Of a stretch of 64,000 bases of DNA, positions 31,097 through 43,364 are shown piece by piece. Under the pieces are notes generated by a model. It saw only the letters and a program-made list of their open reading frames with translations, searched no databases and was not told the DNA's origin. Every line of letters begins with the position of its first letter. Positions within the stretch are counted from its first letter, which is position 1. A program made the translations under genes and the position numbers. Origin of the DNA: Mycobacterium genavense ATCC 51234 (GTDB taxonomy: Bacteria; Actinomycetota; Actinomycetes; Mycobacteriales; Mycobacteriaceae). The DNA lies in the NCBI RefSeq assembly GCF_000526915.1, contig NZ_JAGZ01000016.1, positions 1 through 64,000 on the forward strand. Direction: 5' to 3'.

Positions 31097-31714
31097 TTAC
31101 TTGCGACCGCGCTTGGCGGCGGCCTTCTTGGCCGGCGCCTTCTTCGCGGCCTTCTTGGCCGGAGCCTTGGTCGCGACCTTGCGCACCGGAGCCTTGGCGG
31201 CGGTCTGCTTCACTGCCTTGACCGCTTTCTTGGCCGGAGCCTTGGTGGCGGCCTTCTTGGCGGGAGCCTTGGTGGCGGCCTTCTTGGCGGGAGCCTTGGT
31301 GGCGGCCTTCTTGGCCGGGGCCTTGGTCGCAGCCTTCTTGGCCGGGGCCTTCTTGGCCGGAGCCTTCTTGGCGGCCTTCTTGGCTGCGCCTGCAAAAACA
31401 CCACGTTTCACGGCCGGTCCTTCCGACGGGAGGCGCTGTGCGCCAGCAACAACCGCTTTGAATTGAGCACCCGGGCGGAACGCGGGGACGGACGTCGGCT
31501 TTACCTTCACCGTCTCACCGGTCCGCGGGTTGCGGGCCACGCGCGCTGCGCGGCGCCGTTGTTCGAACACACCGAACCCGGTGATGGTCACGCTGTCGCC
31601 CTTGTGCACCGCACGCACAATGGTGTCGACAACATTCTCGACGGCGGCGGTCGCCTGCCGACGGTCCGAGCCCAATTTCTGTGTGAGCACATCTATGAGC
31701 TCTGCTTTGTTCAT
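31097..31714 (-). CDS. hupB: HupB, HU-like nucleoid protein with Lys-rich tail
   Basis: A DNA-binding and compacting protein of the nucleoid, also reported as a surface adhesin in mycobacteria. 205 residues. The HU fold covers about residues 1-90 ([20 protein letters not shown], then [21 protein letters not shown] and [14 protein letters not shown]). The rest is a basic tail of KAPAKKA and [11 protein letters not shown] units, about eight to ten in number, resembling histone H1 tails. ATG at 31714 with GGAGGG about seven bases upstream; the longer frame to 31765 is unlikely. Tail length varies between strains and species and is prone to repeat slippage. Confidence 0.96.
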   Translation of the reverse strand: MNKAELIDVLTQKLGSDRRQATAAVENVVDTIVRAVHKGDSVTITGFGVFEQRRRAARVARNPRTGETVKVKPTSVPAFRPGAQFKAVVAGAQRLPSEGPAVKRGVFAGAAKKAAKKAPAKKAPAKKAATKAPAKKAATKAPAKKAATKAPAKKAATKAPAKKAVKAVKQTAAKAPVRKVATKAPAKKAAKKAPAKKAAAKRGRK

Positions 31715-31927
31715 CCAAACCCTCCGAAGCCAGTGGTCCCATTTTGGGAACCGACTAGCGAACACGGTAAACCCTCACCCAGCAAATTTCCAAGCGCCAC
31801 GCGCAATTTCACGGCCAAGCGACAGGAAATTCCGGGATCTGCTTGCCGCCCTTGGCCGGTGACGCGGGCGAAAAATAAGCCTTGCTAGCTAAGGTGATCG
31901 GGCCGAATTGCCGCCCCGATCATTCGC

Positions 31928-32524
31928 TCAGGGGGCGGGTAGGGTGCGCGGTTTCCAGTCCGGACGGGCCGCCTCGAAAGATTCGATCTGGTCGAGTTTC
32001 TGCAGCGTAAGGGCTATATCGTCGAGTCCTTCGAGTAGTCGCCAAGCGGCGTGGTCGTCAATCTTGAACGGCAGCACCGTCGTTCCCGCGGTGATATTTC
32101 GATCTTGAAGATTGGCAGTGATTTCCAGCCCTGGGCTCTGCTCGATCAGCTTCCAAAGCAGTTCCACCCCGTCCTGGCTGACTTCGGCCGCCAGCAGCCC
32201 CGCCTTACCCGCGTTGCCCCGGAAAATGTCACCGAATCGAGACGAGATGACGACCCGGAACCCGTAGTCCATCAGCGCCCACACCGCGTGCTCGCGCGAC
32301 GATCCGGTCCCGAAGTCGGGTCCGGCGACCAAGACCGAGCCTCGGTCAAATGGGCTGAGATTGAGCACGAATGACGGATCCGAGCGCCAGGACGCGAACA
32401 AGCCGTCCTCGAAACCGGTTCGGGTGACCCGCTTCAAATACACCGCGGGAATGATCTGATCGGTATCGACATTGGACCGCCGCAGCGGCACACCAATCCC
32501 GGTGTGGGTGTGAAAGGCTTCCAT
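31928..32524 (-). CDS. leuD: 3-isopropylmalate dehydratase small subunit
   Basis: Pairs with LeuC to isomerise 2-isopropylmalate to 3-isopropylmalate in leucine synthesis. 198 residues. N-terminal [23 protein letters not shown], the swivelling-domain loop [19 protein letters not shown], and [18 protein letters not shown]. The start is ATG at 32524 (MEAFHTHTG). It lies 20 bases after the leuC stop, in one operon. Complete. Confidence 0.96.
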   Translation of the reverse strand: MEAFHTHTGIGVPLRRSNVDTDQIIPAVYLKRVTRTGFEDGLFASWRSDPSFVLNLSPFDRGSVLVAGPDFGTGSSREHAVWALMDYGFRVVISSRFGDIFRGNAGKAGLLAAEVSQDGVELLWKLIEQSPGLEITANLQDRNITAGTTVLPFKIDDHAAWRLLEGLDDIALTLQKLDQIESFEAARPDWKPRTLPAP

Positions 32525-32544
32525 CTTCGTCCTCGATTTCGTTT

Positions 32545-33984
32545 TCAGTTCAAGTCGGCCGGGGTAGACAATGTGCCACGGACCGCGGTCGCCGCCGCGA
32601 CGGCCGGCGATACCAAATGCGTACGGCCGCCTTTGCCCTGCCGCCCTTCGAAGTTGCGGTTGGACGTCGCGGCGCAACGCTCGCCCGGCGCAAGCTGATC
32701 GGGGTTCATGCCCAGGCACATCGAGCAGCCGGCCTGTCGCCATTCTGCGCCGGCAGCGGTGAATACCTCACTGAGCCCTTCGGCTTCGGCTTGCGCTCGC
32801 ACCCGCATCGAGCCCGGGACAACCAGCATTCGCACGCCCTGGGCCACTGTGCGACCGCGCAGCACCTCGGCCACCACCCGCAGATCCTCGATACGACCGT
32901 TGGTACAAGACCCCACGAACACCGCGTCGACGGCGATGTCGCGCATCGGCATGCCCGGCCGAAGGTCCATATATGCCAACGCTTTCTCCGCGGCCTGGCG
33001 CTCGTCGTCATTGGTCATCGATTCCGGATCCGGAACGGCCGCGCCCAGCGGCACGCCCTGACCGGGGTTGGTTCCCCAGGTGACGAACGGGGTCAACGAC
33101 TGCGCATCGAGATAGACCTCGGTGTCGAACACGGCGCCGTCATCGGTGCGCAGCCCTTGCCAGTACTGCAGTGCGGCGTCCCACTGCGCGCCGGTCGGTG
33201 CATGCGGGCGGCCGCGCAGGAATTCGTACGTCGTCTTGTCCGGTGCCACCATTCCGGCCCGCGCCCCGGCTTCGATACTCATGTTGCAGACCGTCATCCG
33301 GCCTTCCATGGACAGCGATTCGATCGCGCTGCCCCGGTATTCGATGACATGGCCTTGTCCTCCGCCGGTACCGATCTTGGCGATCAGCGCGAGGATGATG
33401 TCCTTGGCCGTCACGCCGGGCGGCAGGTCGCCGTCGACGTTGACCGCCATTGTCTTGAAGGGCCGCAACGGCAGGGTCTGGGTGGCGAGCACGTGCTCGA
33501 CCTCCGAGGTGCCGATGCCCATCGCCAGTGCGCCGAATGCGCCGTGGGTCGATGTGTGACTGTCCCCACAGACAATCGTCATTCCCGGTTGGGTCAGCCC
33601 CAATTGGGGCCCGACGACATGCACGATGCCCTGCTCGATGTCGCCCATCGGATGCAGCCGGCCGCCGAATTCGGCGCAGTTGCGCCGCAATGTCTCCACC
33701 TGAGTACGCGATACCGGGTCGGCGATCGGCTTGTCGATGTCGACGGTTGGCACGTTGTGGTCCTCGGTGGCCAGCGTCAGATCCGGCCGACGCACCGGCC
33801 GGCCGGCCAGGCGCAGGCCGTCGAACGCCTGCGGGCTGGTGACCTCGTGCACCAAATGCAGGTCGATGTAAATCAAGTCGGGCCCGCCGGCCCCCTGGAC
33901 CGACGAGCCGGATACCACAACGTGGTCGTCCCAAACCTTTTCGGCCAGGGTGCGCGGCTTACCGCCTGGTGTGTTGGTTCCCAT
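32545..33984 (-). CDS. leuC: 3-isopropylmalate dehydratase large subunit
   Basis: The iron-sulfur subunit of isopropylmalate isomerase. 479 residues of aconitase type. The three [4Fe-4S] ligands are visible: Cys in [13 protein letters not shown] and the two in [13 protein letters not shown]. Also seen are [20 protein letters not shown] and [17 protein letters not shown] at 33984. The gene is first in leuCD and divergent from an IclR-type regulator. In actinobacteria LtbR-like proteins in this position repress leuCD, and a matching operator lies between the two. Confidence 0.97.
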   Translation of the reverse strand: MGTNTPGGKPRTLAEKVWDDHVVVSGSSVQGAGGPDLIYIDLHLVHEVTSPQAFDGLRLAGRPVRRPDLTLATEDHNVPTVDIDKPIADPVSRTQVETLRRNCAEFGGRLHPMGDIEQGIVHVVGPQLGLTQPGMTIVCGDSHTSTHGAFGALAMGIGTSEVEHVLATQTLPLRPFKTMAVNVDGDLPPGVTAKDIILALIAKIGTGGGQGHVIEYRGSAIESLSMEGRMTVCNMSIEAGARAGMVAPDKTTYEFLRGRPHAPTGAQWDAALQYWQGLRTDDGAVFDTEVYLDAQSLTPFVTWGTNPGQGVPLGAAVPDPESMTNDDERQAAEKALAYMDLRPGMPMRDIAVDAVFVGSCTNGRIEDLRVVAEVLRGRTVAQGVRMLVVPGSMRVRAQAEAEGLSEVFTAAGAEWRQAGCSMCLGMNPDQLAPGERCAATSNRNFEGRQGKGGRTHLVSPAVAAATAVRGTLSTPADLN

Positions 33985-34040
33985 CGTGAACTCGCCTTTA
34001 TTCGCGTCGTTCGCGGCTCGCCGATCAATCCGGGCTGTGA

Positions 34041-34077
34041 TCTCAGAATGCGAGACGCTAGTATCTCTTTATGAGAC
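34041..34077. promoter_or_regulatory. Leader-less promoter and double TCTC...GAGA operator of the IclR gene
   Basis: Two imperfect palindromes of the form TCTC-n-GAGA lie side by side: TCTCAGAATGCGAGA at 34041-34055 and TCTCTTTATGAGA at 34064-34076, the second covering the start codon. A -10-like TAGTAT at 34059-34064 would start transcription at or next to the ATG at 34071, giving a leaderless mRNA. Binding here by the IclR protein could shut its own gene and leuCD. Confidence 0.55.
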
Positions 34078-34772
34078 AGCATAGCGGCATCGGCGTGCTG
34101 GATAAAGCCGTGGATGTACTGCACACGATCGCGGAATCTCCCTGCGGGTTGGCCGAACTGTGCGAGCGAACCGGTTTCCCCCGGGCCACCACGTACCGAC
34201 TTGCCGCCGCGCTGGAGGTACATCGCCTGCTGGCGCGCGACGGCGAAGGGCGTTGGCAGCTGGGTCCGGCGCTGACCGAACTCGCCACCCGCGTCGACGA
34301 TCCGTTGCTGGCGGCCGGTGCGGCTGTGCTCCCCCAATTGCGGGAAACCACCGGGGAAAGCGTGCAGCTGTACCTCCGTGAGGGCACCTCGCGGGTCTGC
34401 GTGGCCGCACTGGAACCGGCTGCGGGCCTTCGCGATACGGTTCCGGTCGGGGCCAGGCTGCCGATGACGGCGGGTTCGGGGGCGAAAGTCTTGCTGGCAC
34501 ACAGCGATGCCGCCACGCAAAAAGCCGTGCTGCCGACGGCGAAGTTCACCGACCGCACGCTGGCCGAGGTACGCCGGCGCGGTTGGGCGCAAAGCGTTGC
34601 CGAGCGCGAGCCGGGGGTGGCGAGTGTGTCGGCACCGGTGCGCGATAGCCGCGGAGTGGTCGTCGCGGCCATCTCGGTGTCAGGGCCCATCGACCGGATC
34701 GGTCGGCGGCCCGGGGCGCGCTGGGCCGCCGACCTTCTCTCGGCCGCCGGCGCCATGGCCCGGCGCCTTTAA
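34071..34772 (+). CDS. IclR family transcriptional regulator (LtbR/NdgR-like)
   Basis: 233 residues with an N-terminal winged helix (GLAELCERTGFPRATTYRLAAALE, about residues 25-48) and a C-terminal effector domain (AGSGAKVLLAHSD, REPGVASVSAPVRDSRGVVVAAISVSG). It corresponds in place to Rv2989. Divergent placement beside leuCD matches LtbR of Corynebacterium and NdgR of Streptomyces, which control leucine genes. The effector is not shown by the sequence. It appears to be transcribed from a promoter that leaves no untranslated leader. Confidence 0.92.
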   Translation: MRQHSGIGVLDKAVDVLHTIAESPCGLAELCERTGFPRATTYRLAAALEVHRLLARDGEGRWQLGPALTELATRVDDPLLAAGAAVLPQLRETTGESVQLYLREGTSRVCVAALEPAAGLRDTVPVGARLPMTAGSGAKVLLAHSDAATQKAVLPTAKFTDRTLAEVRRRGWAQSVAEREPGVASVSAPVRDSRGVVVAAISVSGPIDRIGRRPGARWAADLLSAAGAMARRL

Positions 34773-34858
34773 TCGTCTCGAATGTGTGTCCACGGCGGCG
34801 AGTGTGCGGGTGAGACGCCCTGAGCGCACCCGGAAAAGGCATTTGACAGACTGACGCC

Positions 34859-35371
34859 ATGGGAACCAATCAGCGCGCGGCCATCGTCATGTCCGACGAT
34901 GAGATCGCCGATTTCGTCGTCAAGAGCCGCACCGGAACAATGGCCACCATTGGCCCCGACGGCCAACCGCATTTGACCGCCATGTGGTACGCCGTCGTCG
35001 ACGGCGAAATCTGGCTGGAGACAAAGGCCAAGTCACAGAAAGCGGTCAACCTGACCCGCGACCCCCGGGTGACCTTCCTGATCGAGGACGGCGACACCTA
35101 CGACACGCTGCGCGGGGTTTCCTTCGAGGGCGTCGCGGAGATCGTCGACGACCCCGAAGTCGCGCACCGGGTCGGGGTCAGCGTGTTTGAGCGCTACACC
35201 GGTCCCTACACCGACGAGATGAAGCCCTTCGTCGAGCAGATGATGAACAAGCGGGTCTGCGTCCGCATCGTCGCGCGGCGCACGCGCTCGTGGGATCACC
35301 GCAAGCTTGGATTGCCGCCGATGCCGGTGGGTGGTTCCACCGCACCGGCCGTGCTGAGGACCGGCCAGTAA
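34859..35371 (+). CDS. Pyridoxamine 5'-phosphate oxidase-fold protein (FDOR-type)
   Basis: 170 residues with the split-barrel flavin/F420-binding fold: IADFVVKSRTGTMATIGPDG, HLTAMWYAVVDGEIWLET, KAVNLTRDPRVTFLIEDGD and GVAEIVDD. It corresponds in place to Rv2991, which is placed in the F420-dependent FDOR-B group. The substrate is unknown. ATG at 34859. The closest regulatory neighbour is the IclR gene 86 bases upstream. The tRNA-Glu gene follows on the other strand. Confidence 0.87.
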   Translation: MGTNQRAAIVMSDDEIADFVVKSRTGTMATIGPDGQPHLTAMWYAVVDGEIWLETKAKSQKAVNLTRDPRVTFLIEDGDTYDTLRGVSFEGVAEIVDDPEVAHRVGVSVFERYTGPYTDEMKPFVEQMMNKRVCVRIVARRTRSWDHRKLGLPPMPVGGSTAPAVLRTGQ

Positions 35372-35376
35372 ATATG

Positions 35377-35449
35377 TAGCCCCGATGGGATTCGAACCCA
35401 CGCTACCGCCGTGAGAGGGCGGCGTCCTAGGCCGCTAGACGACGGGGCC
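35377..35449 (-). tRNA. tRNA-Glu (anticodon CTC)
   Basis: A 73-nucleotide cloverleaf on the minus strand. Acceptor arms are GGCCCCG and CGGGGCT with discriminator A. The D arm is GTCTAGCGGCCTAGGAC, the anticodon stem CCGCC/GGCGG with loop CTCTCAC gives anticodon CTC, and the T loop is TTCGAAT. CCA is not fully encoded. It reads GAG. Confidence 0.96.
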
Positions 35450-35522
35450 AGAACCGATCCGAGCTGCCAGCATAGCTCACCCGACGGGGGCCACCTAATC
35501 GCTTACAGCATGGCGGATTTTG

Positions 35523-35594
35523 CTGGGGTACCAGGACTCGAACCTAGAATGGCTGAACCAGAATCAGCTGTGTTGCCAATTACACCATACCCCA
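35523..35594 (-). tRNA. tRNA-Gln (anticodon CTG)
   Basis: A 72-nucleotide cloverleaf on the minus strand. Acceptor arms TGGGGTA and TACCCCA with discriminator G, anticodon stem GCTGA/TCAGC with loop TTCTGGT (anticodon CTG), T arm CTAGG-TTCGAGT-CCTGG. It reads CAG, not TAG, so it is not an amber suppressor. It lies between tRNA-Glu and gltX. Confidence 0.95.
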
Positions 35595-35719
35595 TTGGCT
35601 GCCGAAAACCGCTGCTCAGAGCGGTTTCCCGTACTTTTTCAAGCGCTGTTACCAGCCTGGGAGTCCGCTGCCGCCAGCCGTTGTCGGCTTTGCAAACCGC
35701 AGTGCAGAGTACCAAAGAT

Positions 35720-37186
35720 TTACCCGACGCCGGCGCGCGCGGTCCTCAGCCGCCCCAGGCTGCGATCGCGGCCGAGTAGCTCCAGCGACTCGAACAGCGG
35801 CGGGCTGATCGTCGTCCCGGTCGCGGCGACCCGGATCGGGCCGAACGCCTTGCGCGGTTTGAGCGCCAGACCGTCGATCAGCGCGGTCTTGAGGGCTTCC
35901 TCGATCGCGGCGGCGGTCCAGTCCGGCACGGCGTCCAGGGCCGCCACCGCGGCGTCTAATACCGCGACGCCGTCCGGCCCGAGTTCTTTTGCGGCCGCCT
36001 TCGGGTCGATCGCGTATTCGTCGTCGTTGAGGAACTTCAACAGGTCCCACGCGTCGCCCAGCACCACGATACGAGTCTGCACCAGCTCGGCGGCCGTCGC
36101 GAGTCCGGCGTCGTCGAGTCCGGTGTCGTGGCCGTGCACGGCGAAGTAGTCGCGCAGTCGGCCGGTGAAGTCGGCCACGTCGAGCATCCGGATGTGTTCG
36201 GCGTTGAGCGCGTCGGCCTTCTTCTGGTCGAAGCGGGCCGGGTTGGAGTTGACGTCGACGACGTCGAACGCCGCCACCATTTCGGCCAGGCTGAACAGGT
36301 CGTGATCGTCGGCGATCGCCCAGCCCAGCAGCGCAAGGTAATTCAGCAGACCCTCGGGGATGAAACCCCGGTCGCGGTGAGCGAACAGATTGGACTGCGG
36401 GTCGCGCTTGGACAGCTTTTTGGTGCCCTCCCCCAATACCGTTGGCAGGTGCGCGAATTGCGGGGTGCGTTCGGCAACCCCGATCCGGATCAACGCTCGG
36501 TACAACGCCAGCTGGCGCGGCGTCGACGGCAGCAGGTCCTCGCCGCGCAGTACGTGGGTGATCTTCATCAGCGCGTCGTCGACCGGGTTGACCAAGGTAT
36601 ACAAGGGATCTCCGCTGGCGCGCGTCAGCGCGAAATCGGGCACCGAGCCCGCCGCGAAGGTCGTGGTCCCGCGCACCAGGTCATTCCAGGCCAGATCCTC
36701 GTCGGGCATCCGCAGCCGCACCACCGGCTTGCGGCCTTCGGCCAAGAACGCCGCGCGCTGGGAGTCGGTCAGCTGGCGGTCGAAATTGTCGTAGCCCAAT
36801 TTGGGGTTGCGGCCGGCGGCGATGTGGCGGGCCTCGACCTCCTCCGGCGTCGAAAACGCGTAGTACGCCTCACCCACGGCGAGCAGCTTGTCCACCACCT
36901 CGCGGTAGATGTCGCCGCGCTGCGACTGCCGGTACGGGCCATAGGGACCCCCGACCTCGGGGCCCTCGTCCCAATCCAGCCCGAGCCAGCGCAACGCGTC
37001 GAGCAGAGCCAGATAGCTTTCCTCGCTGTCCCGCTCGGCGTCGGTGTCCTCGATGCGAAAGACGAAGGTGCCCCCGGTATGCCGGGCATAGGCCCAGTTG
37101 AACAGCGCGGTGCGAACCATCCCGACGTGTGGGGTGCCGGTGGGCGACGGGCAGAACCGGACCCGAACGGCGCCCGGGGCGGTCAC
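35720..37186 (-). CDS. gltX: Glutamyl-tRNA synthetase (non-discriminating)
   Basis: Class I synthetase that charges tRNA-Glu. With GatCAB present and no GlnRS visible here, it probably also misloads tRNA-Gln with Glu. 488 residues. HIGH-type motif in [22 protein letters not shown] near residue 10. KMSKS-type motif [11 protein letters not shown] near residue 255. [14 protein letters not shown] is in between. The GTG start at 37186 overlaps the stop of the upstream hydrolase gene by four bases. Both substrate tRNA genes lie within 350 bases downstream. Confidence 0.97.
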   Translation of the reverse strand: MTAPGAVRVRFCPSPTGTPHVGMVRTALFNWAYARHTGGTFVFRIEDTDAERDSEESYLALLDALRWLGLDWDEGPEVGGPYGPYRQSQRGDIYREVVDKLLAVGEAYYAFSTPEEVEARHIAAGRNPKLGYDNFDRQLTDSQRAAFLAEGRKPVVRLRMPDEDLAWNDLVRGTTTFAAGSVPDFALTRASGDPLYTLVNPVDDALMKITHVLRGEDLLPSTPRQLALYRALIRIGVAERTPQFAHLPTVLGEGTKKLSKRDPQSNLFAHRDRGFIPEGLLNYLALLGWAIADDHDLFSLAEMVAAFDVVDVNSNPARFDQKKADALNAEHIRMLDVADFTGRLRDYFAVHGHDTGLDDAGLATAAELVQTRIVVLGDAWDLLKFLNDDEYAIDPKAAAKELGPDGVAVLDAAVAALDAVPDWTAAAIEEALKTALIDGLALKPRKAFGPIRVAATGTTISPPLFESLELLGRDRSLGRLRTARAGVG

Positions 37187-37983
37187 GACTTTCCTTTTCG
37201 GACCACGGGATTGGAGAGGGTGCCGATGCCCTCGATGGAGATGGCGACGATGTCGCCGTCCTCGATGGGCCCGACGCCGGCCGGCGTTCCGGTGAGGATC
37301 AAATCACCCGGCAGCAGGGTCATCACCGCCGAGATCCATTCCACGATGGCACCGACGTCGTGAATCATCAGCGAGGTGCGGCTGTCCTGTTTGACTTGGC
37401 CGTTGACCTCGGTGCGCAACGCCAGGTCGGCCGGGTCGATGTCGGTGACGACCCAGGGCCCGACCGGGCAGAAGGTGTCGTGGCCCTTGGCGCGAGTCCA
37501 CTGGCCGTCAGCCCGTTGCTGATCGCGCGCCGACACGTCGTTGGCGATCGTGTAGCCCAGGATGTTGTCGGCTGCGTGCGCGGCGGGCACGTCCTTGCAC
37601 GGCCGGCCGATCACCGCGGCCAGCTCCCCCTCGAAGTGCACCGGTGATGCGTTGGCGGGCAAGAGAATCGGCACGTTCGGCCCGATGATGGCGGTGTTGG
37701 GCTTGAGGAAGATGATCGGATCGGCCGCGGCCGAGCCCGTCGCGAAGCTCGCCATCTCCGCGATGTGGTCGGCGTAGTTCTTGCCGACGCAGACCACCTT
37801 GCCGGCCAGCATCGGGGCCAGCAGCCGGACGTCGGCCACCGGCCACGAGCGGCCGGTGAACGTCGGGGTGCCGAACGGGTGCTCGGCGATCTCGCGGGCA
37901 GTCATCGCGCCGGGGTCCTCCAGCGGACCCTCGATGCTGACAAAGGAGACACCGTCCGGGCTGGCGATTCGACCTAGGCGCAT
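37183..37983 (-). CDS. Fumarylacetoacetate hydrolase family protein
   Basis: 266 residues of the FAH fold: a short N-terminal domain, then [29 protein letters not shown], the metal-ligand Glu in [13 protein letters not shown], and NDVSARDQQ near residue 150. The family cleaves or isomerises acylpyruvate-type compounds. The H37Rv counterpart (Rv2993c) is annotated as a hydroxyhepta-dienedioate isomerase, but the true substrate is not evident. ATG at 37983. It is translationally coupled to gltX by a 4-base overlap. Confidence 0.92.
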   Translation of the reverse strand: MRLGRIASPDGVSFVSIEGPLEDPGAMTAREIAEHPFGTPTFTGRSWPVADVRLLAPMLAGKVVCVGKNYADHIAEMASFATGSAAADPIIFLKPNTAIIGPNVPILLPANASPVHFEGELAAVIGRPCKDVPAAHAADNILGYTIANDVSARDQQRADGQWTRAKGHDTFCPVGPWVVTDIDPADLALRTEVNGQVKQDSRTSLMIHDVGAIVEWISAVMTLLPGDLILTGTPAGVGPIEDGDIVAISIEGIGTLSNPVVRKGKS

Positions 37984-38059
37984 TCATTTGAGCCTAGTGA
38001 CGGTCGCGAGCCCGGCAGCAGCCGGGCGCTGCGGCGTTTCTCACCGCTGGTCTGGAAAG

Positions 38060-39066
<1,007 letters not shown>

Positions 39067-39070
<4 letters not shown>

Positions 39071-40653
39071 GACAGGTCAACAACTTCCAGCTTGTTCGCA
39101 CCGACAGCCTGTGAGATCGCCGACCGTACGTCGCCGGGCACGTCCTGGTCGAGTCGCAGCAGGATCGTCGCGCTCGGACCCTCGGCGTCCTCGGAGAGTT
39201 GCGCGGCTTGGATGTTCACTCCGGCCTCGCCCAGTATGGTGCCGATCTTACCCAGCGCGCCGGGCGCATCGGCGTAGTTGATCACCAGGTTCGTGCCCTG
39301 AGCGCGCAGGTCGAAGTTGCGCCCGTTGATCTGAACGACCTTCTCCACCAACTGCGGACCCGACAGCGTGCCCGCGACGTTGACGCTGGAGCCGTCGTGG
39401 GCCACCGCGCGCACGTCCAGAACGCTACGGTGGTTGGGGCTCTCGGTGGCCGTGCTGATTTCGGCGGTCACACCGCGTTCGGCCGCCAGCGCCGGCGCGT
39501 TGACGAAGGTGACCGGGTCTTCGATGATCGCCGAGAACAGGCCGCGCAGGGCCGAAAGCTTCAGCACCTCAACGTCTTCGGAGGCCAACTCGCCGCGCAC
39601 CTGCACCGACAACGATGCGGGCAGACCGTCGGACAGTGCGGCCGCGAGCACGCCGAGTTTGCGCGCCAGGTCCAGCCAGGGCGCCACCTCCTCGTTGACC
39701 ACCCCGCCGCCGGCGTTGACCGCGTCGGGCACGAACTCCCCGGCCAGCGCCAGCCGCACGCTCTCGGCGACGTCGGTGCCGGCCCGGTCCTGCGCCTCGG
39801 CGGTGGACGCGCCCAGGTGCGGCGTCACCACCACCTGCGGCAACTCGAAAAGCGGGCTGTCGGTGCAGGGCTCGGTGGAGAACACGTCGAGCCCGGCCGC
39901 ACGGACGTGGCCGCTGGTGATCGCTTCGGCCAGCGCGGCCTCGTCCACCAGGCCGCCGCGGGCGGCGTTGACGATGATGACGCCCGGCTTGGTCTTGGCC
40001 AGCGCTTCCTTGTCGATCAGGCCCGCGGTCTCCGCCGTCTTCGGCAGGTGCACCGAGATGAAGTCGGCGCGGGTCAGCAGTTCATCCAGGGGCAGCAGTT
40101 CGATGCCGAGCTGGGCGGCGCGCGCCGGTGCGACGTAGGGGTCGTAGGCGATGACGTGGGTGCCGAACGCCGCGATGCGCGCCGCGACCAGCTGGCCGAT
40201 ACGGCCCAGGCCCACGATGCCGACGGTCTTGCCGAACAGTTCGGTGCCCGAGAACGACGACCGTTTCCAGGTGTGTTCACGCAGCGTGGCGTCGGCCGCC
40301 GCGATCTGGCGCGACGCGGCCAGCAGCAGCGCGATCGCGTGCTCGGCGGCGCTGTGGATGTTCGACGTCGGGGCGTTGACCACCAGGACGCCGCGTTCGG
40401 TGGCGGCGTCGACGTCGACGTTGTCCAGTCCGACCCCGGCGCGGGCGACGATCTTGAGTTTGGGGGCGGCTGCCAATACCTCGGCGTCGACGGTGGTCGC
40501 GGACCGCACCAGCAGCGCGTCGGCCTCTGGCACCGCTGCCAGCAGCTTCTCCCGGTCCGGACCGTCTACCCAGCGCACCTCGACCTGGTCGCCCAGGGCG
40601 GCGACAGTTGACTGAGCGAGTTTATCGGCGATTAACACAACAGGCAAGTTCAC
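39067..40653 (-). CDS. serA: D-3-phosphoglycerate dehydrogenase
   Basis: First committed step of serine synthesis. 528 residues, the long type I form with an intervening domain and a C-terminal ACT domain. N-terminal substrate domain, NAD-binding [20 protein letters not shown] near residue 145, catalytic Arg in [13 protein letters not shown], His in [14 protein letters not shown] segment [19 protein letters not shown] near residue 455, which in M. tuberculosis mediates serine feedback. GTG start at 40653. It leads the serA-leuB operon. Confidence 0.96.
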
Positions 40654-41047
40654 CCGACCAGGTTATAGGCCAGCCTGTCCGCCGCAATTGGGCGATGAAC
40701 GTCACCGTCGTCGGCGGCCGCGAAATGCGCCCACCGCTGACTCAAAGTGGAGGTCGTCAGGCCCGCCGCCGCCGTAAGCGCGACCCCGCCCCGCTCGCGA
40801 CACTGACGTTTCCGAAGTCGAACACCCGCACAGCGGCGGCGTTCTTCGCGGAGTTCGACCTGCCCGCGCGGCGGCGAGGTGACGACGGGTCGGGACGGCA
40901 CCGCTGCGCTAACGCATTGCACGGCCGCCGATTTGACCCGTTGTCGCCGGGGTCGACTTCGCGCTCGATGACGCCCAGGCTCGGCGACCACGCAACCCGG
41001 CGAAATCGGCGTCGACAAATTGCCCGCCAGCCGACCAAGCTGATCGC
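40654..41047. other. Gene-free stretch between serA and the wrbA remnant
   Basis: 394 bases with no reading frame that I can support in either direction. Apparent open frames here are high-GC noise rich in Arg and Ala. In H37Rv, as I recall it, several genes (Rv2997-Rv3000) lie between serA and ilvC, so this may be the scar of their loss. The promoter of serA should be at its left end, but I cannot pick it out. Confidence 0.5.
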
Positions 41048-41646
41048 GTGACCAAACTCGCGATCATCTACTACTCAGCCACCGGCCACGGCACCACGAT
41101 GGCCAAGCGCGTCGCCGCGGCGGCCGAGGCGGCCGGCGCCGAGGCCCGGGTACGTCCCGTCGCCGAGACCCGCGATCCGCAGTCGTTCGCGCAGAATCCG
41201 GCCTGGACGGCGAACTACAACGCCACCAAGGATCTGCCCGCGGCCATCGGTGACGACATCGTGTGGGCCGACGCGGTGATCTTCGGCTCGCCCACCCGGT
41301 TCGGTTCACCGGCGGCCCAGTTGCGCACCTTCCTGGACTCGCTCGGCGGGCTGTGGGCCGACGGCAAGCTGGCCGACAAGGTGTACGCGGGCTTCAGGTC
41401 GTCGAACACCGCGCACGGCGGCCAGGAGACCACGCCGTCGCGCTTTACCTCACGCTGATGCACTTCGGCGGCATTCTGGTGCTGCCGAAGTATACCGATC
41501 CGTCCAAGTTCGTCGACGGCAACCCGTACGGCACCAGCCTGGTCACCACGCACGACAACATCGAAGACATCGGCGACGTCACCGGCAACGCCCTGGAGCA
41601 CCTGGCGCGCCGGGTGGTGACGGTCGCCGACCGCCTGACGTCATAG
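41048..41646 (+). pseudogene. wrbA: WrbA-type NAD(P)H:quinone oxidoreductase with frameshift
   Basis: Flavodoxin-fold quinone reductase. The start GTG at 41048 gives VTKLAIIYYSATGHGTTMAKR with the FMN phosphate loop, then VIFGSPTRFGSPAAQLRTFLD and GFRSSNTAHGGQETT. At about 41440 the frame is lost and a stop follows at 41458. The remaining domain ALYLTLMHFGGILV through NPYGTSLVTT continues in a second frame to the stop at 41646. A net loss of two bases (or gain of one) at the junction explains it. The missing part includes FMN and dimer contacts, so the product is unlikely to work. Confidence 0.85.
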
Positions 41647-41651
41647 CGCCG

Positions 41652-41714
41652 CCGCGACACTGAAGCCACGCACACGACACGCCGTAAACGGTCGCCATGC
41701 TTTAAGTGTCGCGA
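41652..41714. terminator. Stem-loop between wrbA remnant and ilvC
   Basis: CGCGACACTGAAGC near 41653 is nearly complementary to GCTTTAAGTGTCGCG ending at 41713, with one bulge and a loop of about 32 bases. It lies between two convergent genes, so a two-way terminator is likely. Confidence 0.45.
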
Positions 41715-41791
41715 CCGCGGCGACGGGTGACGAAAGCGGCCGGGCTACGAAGGCGACGGGCGACGAAAGCGGCGGGCGAAAGCGAAAAGCG

Positions 41792-43363
<1,572 letters not shown>

Positions 43364-43364
<1 letters not shown>

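Noticed and set aside
31200-31400. CRISPR-like or satellite repeat in the hupB region
   Set aside because: The repeats have no spacers, stay in frame and encode the known Lys-rich HupB tail.
40654-41047. 147-codon open frame upstream of wrbA
   Set aside because: Arg/Pro/Gly-rich with no start signal or domain; typical high-GC noise.
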